The position numbers were made by a program, and so were the translations under genes. Below, one piece after another: positions 43,349-49,900 of a stretch of 49,900 bases of DNA; the first letter of the stretch is position 1; every line of letters starts with the position of its first letter. The notes under the pieces are model-generated. The model did no database searches and had not been told where the DNA came from. It saw nothing but the letters and a program-made list of their open reading frames with translations. This stretch comes from Anaerolineales bacterium (GTDB lineage Bacteria > Chloroflexota > Anaerolineae > Anaerolineales > Villigracilaceae): the NCBI GenBank assembly GCA_024710905.1, contig JANJTV010000100.1, positions 1-49,900 of the forward strand, given 5' to 3'.

Positions 43349-43373
43349 GTCTGGCATTGTGCCGGACTTTTTT
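43349..43373 (+). terminator. Intrinsic terminator, expression platform of the riboswitch
   Basis: GTCTGGCA (43349-43356) pairs with TGCCGGAC (43360-43367), 8 bp with one G-U, followed by six T. It lies between the aptamer and the ribosome site of the next gene. Upstream segments can form alternative helices that compete with one another and with the first bases of this stem. Confidence 0.88.
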
Positions 43374-43388
43374 ATTTCGAGGCAAAGA

Positions 43389-44864
43389 ATGAAAACAGTA
43401 ATCCTAGTGACACTCTCGGTTTTGGCAGGTATGTTGGGTTTTTCGAATGTGCGCGGCCTGGCAATGCCAGTTAAAGATGCACAAATAGAAATTAGGGACG
43501 AGGACAGGATGATCCTCAATAATTCGTATTCTGCTATGTCCCCGGCAGACAGGACAGGGCAACCTATCGAGAATTTCGAGAAGGTTTTCCCGACCAAAGA
43601 TTACCCCTTTGGTAATCCGGCCGGGTGCGCAGAACAACTCCCGGAAAATTCTGGAGCGGTTAGGCTGGCTCAGGTACAGGCGGCTTTGCCCGGCGAATAT
43701 AACCTGGCTGAGAGGCGCCAGACCTACATCTGGAATGGCCCGTTGGGAGTTTACCTGGACGTTAGCAATGATCCCTATGTTTATGAATTTGTTTTTAATA
43801 GTTTCCAGCCGCCACTGACTTACCGAGCCGATCAAGTTGCCACCATCTTCTTGAACAATGGCTTTGTTGTTTGGTTGCGTGAGTACGGCGGGAGTTTTCG
43901 CTTGCTTGCCATCCCATTGGTCGATGGCGTGATGCAATCCCATTGGGCGGAATATGTCAGTGCTTACTGGGAGATGGATGGACTACCTGACGATCAATTT
44001 ATCTACCCGGTAATGAAAAAATTACCCTGTCACTGGGCAATCGATGCTGGTTACGTGTCAGCTGAAACTCTGGCCGGCATGTTTTCCCTGTCCTGGCAGG
44101 TTCCTGATTATCTCCTGGCCGGGCAAGCATACCTGGCAGAAAATTGTGCTGATGCTCACCAGGTTGCCCGGGAAAAGATTGGTTTTTGGGACGCCACCTC
44201 GGTCTGTGGCCCATTGGCTTGGACAATTATCCGCGACGCAAATAGTTTCCCTTATCGCATTGGCAGCTGGACTGTCAGCGCTGCAGCTTTTACATCTGCC
44301 AACCCGAAATGGAATGGCCAACCCTGGGGGACCTTTGACCCTGAAACATTTGACTTGATTCGCACGGATGACTCTTTGCCGGGCTATGATTTTGCTAAGC
44401 GAGGGAATCTCTATCCCGGCGACATTATTTACTCTTACTCTACCCTGTATTACCAGCCAGGGACTGGTTGGTTTGATCATATCTTTCTGGTTGCCGCTGT
44501 GAATGAACACGGTGAGCGTATTAGTGTATCCAACATGGTTCAAAATTTTCCATACGTAGACTGCTCAATAGAAGAAGTCATTCTATACCAACCGGGTAAT
44601 CGCGAAACAGGGGTTGTTAACCGGGAATGGAATAACGGTGGCTACGGCAAGACCGGCACATCTGGGTTTGATGTCTTCCGTTGGAAGTGGATTACTTACC
44701 ATGTCAATGGCTTACCCATTCAATACACCGTTCGCTGGGGCGATACGCTTGAAACCGTCGGGTTTGACTGGAAAATCTCCCCTGAAACCCTGGCAGTGGC
44801 TAATCAACTGCCTGCTACTACCCAGTTAACTCCCGGCCAGGTAATCACCCTGCCCGCCCCGTAA
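43389..44864 (+). CDS. Secreted LysM protein with possible Cys/His hydrolase domain, under riboswitch control
   Basis: A 491-residue exported protein. A signal peptide (about 1-24) is followed by a long region I cannot assign (about 25-250) and then a domain with C273 in SVCGPLAWTI and H364 in WFDHIFLVAAV. The spacing and surroundings suggest a papain-like or NlpC/P60-like Cys/His site, but this is inference. The C-terminus is a LysM domain (about 443-490; YTVRWGDTLETVG to LTPGQVITLP), which binds peptidoglycan or chitin-like glycans. GAGGCAAAG precedes the ATG, which lies just after the riboswitch terminator; an in-frame start at 43359 would lie inside that terminator. Confidence 0.78.
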   Translation: MKTVILVTLSVLAGMLGFSNVRGLAMPVKDAQIEIRDEDRMILNNSYSAMSPADRTGQPIENFEKVFPTKDYPFGNPAGCAEQLPENSGAVRLAQVQAALPGEYNLAERRQTYIWNGPLGVYLDVSNDPYVYEFVFNSFQPPLTYRADQVATIFLNNGFVVWLREYGGSFRLLAIPLVDGVMQSHWAEYVSAYWEMDGLPDDQFIYPVMKKLPCHWAIDAGYVSAETLAGMFSLSWQVPDYLLAGQAYLAENCADAHQVAREKIGFWDATSVCGPLAWTIIRDANSFPYRIGSWTVSAAAFTSANPKWNGQPWGTFDPETFDLIRTDDSLPGYDFAKRGNLYPGDIIYSYSTLYYQPGTGWFDHIFLVAAVNEHGERISVSNMVQNFPYVDCSIEEVILYQPGNRETGVVNREWNNGGYGKTGTSGFDVFRWKWITYHVNGLPIQYTVRWGDTLETVGFDWKISPETLAVANQLPATTQLTPGQVITLPAP

Positions 44865-44874
44865 GGAGAGGAAC

Positions 44875-45237
44875 ATGCGTAATATTTTGAAAGGTTACAT
44901 GCTGTTTCTATTCACCCTGATTGTGGGCTCAGTGTATATCGCTTTTGCTTTTTCCGGCCCCGAACAACCTGTCCAACGCGGGGAGGGGGCCAGCGGCATC
45001 AGCGGTTGGGTGGTGGGTAACATTGAGTACACCCTGGTCGCCAATAATCCAGCCCTGGTGAGCAGCATTTCCTTCACGTTGGATGGCCCGGCCCACCAGG
45101 TGATTGTTTACCTCGGCTCCGGGAACACAGCCCCTGCTTCTTGCCTGCCACAGGGTGGGTATCGCTGGCAGTGCGAAACCCCTGGTGTGAGCGTGGCCAG
45201 CCTCGATGAGTTGCGTGTGATTGCCACAGGGAATTAA
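44875..45237 (+). CDS. Small secreted protein, unknown function
   Basis: A 120-residue protein with an N-terminal signal or anchor segment (about 8-27) and a small mostly beta-type domain containing two cysteines (in ASCLPQGG and QCETPG) that could form a disulfide. I do not recognise the family. A strong ribosome site (AAGGAGAGGAAC) precedes the ATG, only 10 nt after the LysM gene, so it shares the riboswitch-controlled message. It may be a partner of the LysM protein outside the cell. Confidence 0.75.
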   Translation: MRNILKGYMLFLFTLIVGSVYIAFAFSGPEQPVQRGEGASGISGWVVGNIEYTLVANNPALVSSISFTLDGPAHQVIVYLGSGNTAPASCLPQGGYRWQCETPGVSVASLDELRVIATGN

Positions 45238-45272
45238 CCCACACCTATCCCGACATTTACAAAACAGCCTTT

Positions 45273-45289
45273 TTCACAGTATCTGTGAA
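45273..45289. repeat. Inverted repeat TTCACAG-TAT-CTGTGAA
   Basis: A perfect 7-bp inverted repeat with a TAT centre in the short gap before the transporter gene. It is preceded by T residues but not followed by a T run on the plus strand. It could be an operator for a regulator or a weak terminator. Confidence 0.5.
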
Positions 45290-45308
45290 GGGTTTCTTGT
45301 GGTTAAAT

Positions 45309-47090
45309 ATGTTTGTGAATATTGACCAACTGGTTATCTTCGGCACCCTGCTGCTGACATTGATCCTGTTCATCACTGGCCGCTGGCGCTATGATGTCGT
45401 GGCCCTGCTGGCCCTGCTGATCGTTGCCCTGGCCGGGCTGGTGCCGACCGAGCGCTTGTTCAGCGGTTTTAGCAACTCGGCGGTCATCACGGTGGCGGCG
45501 GTGCTGGTGCTCAGCCAGGGATTGCAGAATTCGGGCATTGTGGATTGGATCGGGCAGGGGTTGGCGCGGCTGAAAGGCGGGGTTACTGTGCAATTGGCCG
45601 CCCTGACCAGCCTGGTGGCCTTGCTTTCGGCATTTATGAACAACGTTGGCGCGCTGGCCTTATTGCTGCCGGTGGTGTTGCAGTTGGCCCGCAAAAAACA
45701 AATCCCTGCTTCGGCGCTGCTCATGCCGCTGGCCTTTGCCTCCCTGTTGGGTGGCATGACCACCCTGATTGGCACGCCGCCCAACATTATTGCATCCTCT
45801 TTCCGTGTGCAGGCCGGCGGGCAGCCTTTTGGAATGTTCGATTTTTCGCCGGTGGGGGTTGGCGTGGCCCTGGTGGGCATCCTGTTCATCACGCTGGTTG
45901 GCTGGCGCTTGATTCCCGTGCGGCGCGGCAGCAGCCAGGCTGAAAACCTGTTCGAGATCGAAAACTACGTTACCGAGGTGCGCATCCCCGAAGACTCCAA
46001 CCTGAATGGGGTGCGTCTGCGCGAAATCAAATCCTTTGCCGAAGCGCAGGTCAATGTGATTGGCCTGGTACGCAGCGGCGAACGCCGCATGGAGCCGGGC
46101 GGGCAGACCATCCTGCGGGCTGGCGACATCCTGATCCTTGGCGCGGACACGGAGAGCATTAAAAAGCTGGTCGAAGCCTCCGGCCTGGAGTTGGTCGGCA
46201 GCGAGAAAATCGAACGGGCTGATCTTGAATCGGATGAAGTGACCCTGGTCGAGGCCGTCATCAAGCCCAATTCTCTGCTGAATGGCGGCACAGCCTACAG
46301 CCTGGACCTGCGCGCCCGCTACGGAGTGAACCTCCTGGCTGTCTCACGGCAGGACAAAATCCTGCGCAACCGGCTGGATCGGGTGCGCTTCCAGACCGGG
46401 GATGTGCTCCTACTGCAGAGCCACATCCAGACCTTGCGCGAGGTGGTCGAAACCCTGGGTTGCCTGCCGCTGGCCGGGCGCGGGTTAAAGATTGGCCATT
46501 CGCGCCAGATGCTCTTGGCCGTGGGGATCTTTGCCAGCGCCCTGCTGGTCTCTGCACTGGGCTGGCTGCCGGTACAGGTCTCTTTTGTCGCTGCGGTGCT
46601 CCTGATGGTCATCGCCAGGCTGGTTTCGCTGAAAGAAGCCTATGAAAGTGTGGACTGGCCGATCATCATCCTGCTGGGGGCGATGATTCCTGTTGGGGAG
46701 GCCCTGGAGACAACCGGCGGCGCACAGTTGATTGCTGGTTCTTTGTTACAGGTTTCGGGTCAGTTGCCGCCTGCCGCCACGCTGGCGTTGGTACTGGTGG
46801 CGACCATGTTCCTTTCGGACCTGGTGAACAATGCTGCTGCGGTGGTGTTGATGGCGCCGATTGGCATCCGTGTGGCACAGGGTATGGATGTTTCCGTGGA
46901 CCCATTCCTGATGGCGATTACCATCGGTGCTTCGTGCGCCTTCCTGACACCCATCGGCCACCAATCCAATACGCTGGTGATGGGGCCCGGCGGCTACAAG
47001 TTTGGCGATTACTGGCGCATGGGGCTGCTTCTGGAAGTAATCGTTGCGGCGGTGTCCATCCCGTTAATATTAATTTTTTGGCCGTTATAG
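45309..47090 (+). CDS. SLC13/DASS-type transporter with two TrkA-C domains
   Basis: A 593-residue membrane transporter. The N-terminal half has helices up to about residue 200 with NNVGALALLLPVV and GTPPNIIASS, typical of the SLC13/ArsB-NhaD superfamily. Two TrkA-C (RCK_C) domains follow in the cytoplasmic loop (about 205-290 and 300-385; both show the GxxL and GDxLxL pattern). The remaining helices contain NNAAAVVLMAPIG and TPIGHQSNTLVMGPGGYKFGDYW. Proteins of this layout are anion carriers, often for sulfate or dicarboxylates; the substrate cannot be fixed here. The start is uncertain, because no ribosome site precedes 45309 and a GTG at 45285 overlaps an inverted repeat. Confidence 0.88.
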   Translation: MFVNIDQLVIFGTLLLTLILFITGRWRYDVVALLALLIVALAGLVPTERLFSGFSNSAVITVAAVLVLSQGLQNSGIVDWIGQGLARLKGGVTVQLAALTSLVALLSAFMNNVGALALLLPVVLQLARKKQIPASALLMPLAFASLLGGMTTLIGTPPNIIASSFRVQAGGQPFGMFDFSPVGVGVALVGILFITLVGWRLIPVRRGSSQAENLFEIENYVTEVRIPEDSNLNGVRLREIKSFAEAQVNVIGLVRSGERRMEPGGQTILRAGDILILGADTESIKKLVEASGLELVGSEKIERADLESDEVTLVEAVIKPNSLLNGGTAYSLDLRARYGVNLLAVSRQDKILRNRLDRVRFQTGDVLLLQSHIQTLREVVETLGCLPLAGRGLKIGHSRQMLLAVGIFASALLVSALGWLPVQVSFVAAVLLMVIARLVSLKEAYESVDWPIIILLGAMIPVGEALETTGGAQLIAGSLLQVSGQLPPAATLALVLVATMFLSDLVNNAAAVVLMAPIGIRVAQGMDVSVDPFLMAITIGASCAFLTPIGHQSNTLVMGPGGYKFGDYWRMGLLLEVIVAAVSIPLILIFWPL

Positions 47091-47118
47091 TCATCTTAGG
47101 CGGGGTGTGTCAAAGTTG

Positions 47119-48624
47119 TTATTTCAATCCGTCAAATGAAAATCGGGCAAAGTCATCAATGGTAAGGACGCCAAGATTTGCCCCTAAGTTCACCTGCCAC
47201 TCCTCAGTAAGTTGATTCCCATCAGGGGAGGCAAACTCGAATGAAACTGGTGCTTGGGTAAGGTCTTGCGTATCCTGGATTAGCACCTGAATACTGCCGT
47301 CTCTCTGGATGAGGAAAGATAGCCAGTAATATTGCTCAGGCTGCATGTCGAATAGTTTATTCTCTGGGGGCAGGGTCTGATCAGAGCCGGTGATGAAAAA
47401 CGGCCAGCTTTCTCCTGATGAAAAATAAAGACCTGCTTCACGATAGGTTTCCTCGCCCCACTGGCCTCCTGTTGTGATGTTAATAGTGAACTCAGAAGAT
47501 TCCTTCGCCTTGAATTTCATGAGGAACCCCTGGCCCGCTTCAATTTTCACCGGGAAACTTGTGCCGGAGGACCAATTTTCCTTGCCGGGGAGTACAAAGG
47601 TTTCTCCCTGAAAACGCTGGGAAGGCTCATTGGGAAACCAACGTTCGTTAACGCAAAAGTTCTCAAAAGTAATTTCACCGCTAATTTGGGGGTTATCCAA
47701 AATAGTGGTGATGAAGTTTGGGAGTAGATATGCACCGGCTTCCTTTGTCGGTGCGATGAAAATTCCCGGCTCGTATTCATAAAAATCAATCGCCAGACCA
47801 ACCGGGTTATGGTCTGAAAGTTTGTTGCTGTTTTCGATGGTATAGTCCCATTCATTTTCCACCCAGGAAGGGGCTGTCGTTGGTATCCAAATCTGGTCTA
47901 TTCGAAATCCCATATTCGGTATTGTGGAAGCGGTCACGAATTCTAACCCCATAGATTCCATGAGTTGGAATTCAGGATAAAACGGACCTGCCTGAAAGTT
48001 AAAATCGCCCAGCACGATTGTCCGTTCATACTTGTAAGGTTCTATTGCTTCTGCCAGTTCCCTGACCTGGCATTCTTTAAATTCGGTGGTTGTCAGATGC
48101 ATTGCCCAAAAATGTACAACGAAGACGTTTAATGGGTTGCCGTCCGGTGTTTGAAGCCGGGCGCGCAGGACGCTTGGATCACCAATCGCTTCATATAAGG
48201 ATTCGGTTTCCAGAATTTCATAGCGGGTCAAAATGGCAGTGTCGTGATCTTCAGATGAAGGGGCAACATAATAATTCGGCAGGCCAATTGCGTTCGCTGC
48301 TGTTTCGATAAAGGGTGGTTCGGTATCATTCCAGCCATACACTTCCTGTAGGGCAATTACATCGGCGTCAATTTCGCGCAGATATGCAAATATCTCCGGC
48401 GTTCGGTCACCATGCAACCCTGGAGGTTGGATCAGTTCATCCCACTCCGGCAGGATGCCCCCTCCGAACAGGATGTTATACGATATGATTTTTACAGAGA
48501 TTTGGGGGGAGTTTGTCGCTGTGGGCTCGGGAAGGGTTGTTGGTGTGGGCGTTGCTGGAACAGCCTGAGAGACACAGGCCGTAAGAAGAAAAAGGAAAAA
48601 CAAATTCTTAGTCAACTGTTTCAT
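47119..48624 (-). CDS. Endonuclease/exonuclease/phosphatase-family lipoprotein
   Basis: A 501-residue lipoprotein with lipobox LTAC (C17), a Thr/Pro linker, and an EEP domain (about 42-285). Catalytic-type residues appear in SYNILFGG, ALQEVYG, VVHFWAMHL, LGDFNF, FRIDQIW and the end motif LSDHNPVGL. The C-terminal part (about 300-501) is a beta-rich domain I cannot name. EEP enzymes cut nucleic acids or phosphodiesters such as sphingomyelin and inositol phosphates; the exported site favours an external nuclease or phosphodiesterase. AGAGG precedes the ATG, and TATAAT (48656-48651) lies about 27 nt upstream of it. Confidence 0.9.
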   Translation of the reverse strand: MKQLTKNLFFLFLLTACVSQAVPATPTPTTLPEPTATNSPQISVKIISYNILFGGGILPEWDELIQPPGLHGDRTPEIFAYLREIDADVIALQEVYGWNDTEPPFIETAANAIGLPNYYVAPSSEDHDTAILTRYEILETESLYEAIGDPSVLRARLQTPDGNPLNVFVVHFWAMHLTTTEFKECQVRELAEAIEPYKYERTIVLGDFNFQAGPFYPEFQLMESMGLEFVTASTIPNMGFRIDQIWIPTTAPSWVENEWDYTIENSNKLSDHNPVGLAIDFYEYEPGIFIAPTKEAGAYLLPNFITTILDNPQISGEITFENFCVNERWFPNEPSQRFQGETFVLPGKENWSSGTSFPVKIEAGQGFLMKFKAKESSEFTINITTGGQWGEETYREAGLYFSSGESWPFFITGSDQTLPPENKLFDMQPEQYYWLSFLIQRDGSIQVLIQDTQDLTQAPVSFEFASPDGNQLTEEWQVNLGANLGVLTIDDFARFSFDGLK

Positions 48625-48650
48625 AGGGCCTCTTCAAATTGGTTGATCTA

Positions 48651-48656
48651 ATTATA
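48651..48656 (-). promoter_or_regulatory. -10 box for the EEP lipoprotein gene
   Basis: TATAAT on the minus strand, 26 nt before the ATG at 48624. The -35 region is weak. The leader has a normal ribosome site. Confidence 0.5.
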
Positions 48657-48696
48657 GGGTTGAATGATCATTGGAAATAGTGTTTTTATCTGGGTT

Positions 48697-48885
48697 CTAT
48701 CCCTGATGAAAATCACGATGATTTTTTTCTGCGCAGTAATATTTTTGGTTGTAATAGCGAAAATACGATTGATTCCCGTATAGGCGCTCGAATTTGCCCG
48801 TGCCGATGACAGTGCTGATAGGATTTTCATTTCGAGAAAAGCTTCTATAAATCCACCCATTTGGCTTATCATTGCCCAACTGCAT
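48697..48885 (-). other. Doubtful 62-codon reading frame in a gene-poor stretch
   Basis: The stretch 48657-48953 holds no convincing gene. One minus-strand frame reads MQLGNDKPNGWIYRSF and later GNQSYFRYYNQKYYC, a composition that could be a fragment of a real protein, but there is no clear ribosome site, no known motif and an overlapping second frame of similar length. It may be the remains of a lost gene. Confidence 0.25.
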
Positions 48886-48953
48886 GGCTGAGATACTTCG
48901 TTACCGGTAATACCGCCGTGCACTAATCATTAACCCACTCGCCGAGGAGAACC

Positions 48954-49900
48954 ATGCCCAAGACACTTTTCGATAAGATCTGGGAAGATCACGTGGTTGC
49001 CCAGCAGCCGGAGTCCCCGGCTGTGCTGTATGTTGACCTGCATCTCATCCACGAAGTAACGTCACCGCAGGCTTTTTCCGGGTTGCGCGCGCGCGGCCTG
49101 AAGGTGCGTCGTCCCGATAAAACCTTTGCCACCCTCGATCACGCTATCCCGACGACTCCTCCCGATGTGCCGGTGACCGATCCCATGGCGGCAGCGCAGA
49201 TTAAATTAATGGAGCAAAACACCACCGCGTTCGGCATCCCGTTGCAGGGCATGGCCAGCCCGTATCGCGGCATAGTGCATGTCATCGGGCCGGAACTGGG
49301 CCTGACCCAGCCCGGGATGACCATCGTCTGTGGGGACAGTCACACCGCCACCCATGGCGCCTTTGGCGCGCTGGCGTTTGGCATTGGTACCAGCGAAGTG
49401 GAGCATGTGCTGGCCACCCAGTGCCTGCTGCAAAAGAAACCCAAAACCTACGAAGTGCGCGTGAATGGCCGCCTGGCAGACGGCGTCTCGGCCAAGGACA
49501 TCATCCTGGCATTAATTGCCCGCATTGGCACCGGCGGTGGCACTGGCCATATTTTCGAATACACAGGCGAGGCCATCCGCGGCCTGACCATGGAACAGCG
49601 CATGACCATCTGCAACATGTCCATTGAGGGCGGCGCACGCGGCGGCATGATTGCGCCGGACGATACCACGTTTGAGTACCTGCATGGCCGCGAATATGCG
49701 CCCAAAGGCGCGGACTGGGACAAAGCTGTGGCGCGCTGGAAACGCCTGCCCGGTGACGCAGGCGCCGTGTACGACAAATCCATCACGTTGGATGCCTCCG
49801 AACTGGAGCCGATGATCACCTACGGCACCAACCCCGGCATGGGCATGCGGATTACAGACCGGGTTCCAGACCCTGGCAGCCTGGGCGACCCGGCCCAGAA
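48954..49900 (+). CDS. leuC: 3-isopropylmalate dehydratase large subunit, N-terminal part
   Basis: The frame stays open to the window end, giving 315 residues of a protein normally near 470. LeuC with LeuD converts 2- to 3-isopropylmalate in leucine synthesis and carries a [4Fe-4S] cluster. Signatures: [90 protein letters not shown]. The cluster-binding cysteines lie beyond the window except for any near C in VCGDSH. GAGGAGA precedes the ATG. No leucine leader peptide or T-box is seen in front of it. Confidence 0.96.
   Translation, partial: MPKTLFDKIWEDHVVAQQPESPAVLYVDLHLIHEVTSPQAFSGLRARGLKVRRPDKTFATLDHAIPTTPPDVPVTDPMAAAQIKLMEQNTTAFGIPLQGMASPYRGIVHVIGPELGLTQPGMTIVCGDSHTATHGAFGALAFGIGTSEVEHVLATQCLLQKKPKTYEVRVNGRLADGVSAKDIILALIARIGTGGGTGHIFEYTGEAIRGLTMEQRMTICNMSIEGGARGGMIAPDDTTFEYLHGREYAPKGADWDKAVARWKRLPGDAGAVYDKSITLDASELEPMITYGTNPGMGMRITDRVPDPGSLGDPAQ

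Noticed and set aside
1..49900. tRNA, rRNA, CRISPR arrays, insertion sequences or phage genes
   Set aside because: I looked for cloverleaf patterns, regularly spaced repeats and transposase or integrase motifs and saw none.

Overview
The window reads like the chromosome of a free-living bacterium of the phylum Chloroflexota, most likely an Anaerolineae-type organism. This is inferred from the overall look of the proteins: a complete dcw cluster with ddl between murB and ftsQ, MurG with GGTGGG instead of GGTGGH, a PIG-L deacetylase, NHL and LysM secreted proteins with Thr/Pro-rich linkers, and -10 boxes placed 6 nt before start codons. There is no 16S or marker phylogeny in the window to prove it. 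Genes are tightly packed, and I see no phage, insertion sequence, CRISPR array, tRNA or rRNA.

Layout. Positions 1-13304 hold mostly plus-strand housekeeping and accessory genes: the end of an MsrQ-like heme membrane subunit, a small minus-strand membrane protein, a membrane-anchored DsbA-like thioredoxin, a deoxynucleoside kinase with a cupin and a DUF1697 protein, a C39-like protein with TPRs, an SbcD-like nuclease without SbcC, a PIG-L deacetylase, greA, lysS, a PhzF protein, a zinc-ribbon/NHL membrane protein and an S9 peptidase. Positions 13320-30790 (minus strand) are one long division and cell-wall operon: mraZ, rsmH, ftsL-like, ftsI, murF, mraY, murD, ftsW, murG, cvpA-like, murC, a 58-codon unknown gene, murB, ddl, ftsQ, ftsA, ftsZ. 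It opens with a good promoter and a textbook MraZ operator (TGGG repeats at a 10-bp period) and closes with a strong hairpin terminator. murE is absent from it.

Positions 30881-45237 form a signalling district: a methyltransferase, a PAS/GAF/HD-GYP sensor overlapping an oxidoreductase gene, a decayed fragment of comM that still has a consensus promoter, then a 1531-residue hybrid histidine kinase, a REC-HisKA_3 kinase, a NarL-type regulator and a REC-HD-GYP c-di-GMP phosphodiesterase. About 180 nt after the phosphodiesterase lies a recognisable c-di-GMP-I (GEMM) riboswitch with an intrinsic terminator. It sits in front of a secreted LysM protein with a possible Cys/His active site and a small secreted protein. 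This is the most interesting system in the window: a two-component relay that should change c-di-GMP sits directly beside an RNA that should read it and control an envelope protein.

Positions 45309-49900 hold an SLC13/TrkA-C transporter, a minus-strand endonuclease/exonuclease/phosphatase lipoprotein, about 300 nt with no convincing gene, and the first two thirds of leuC.
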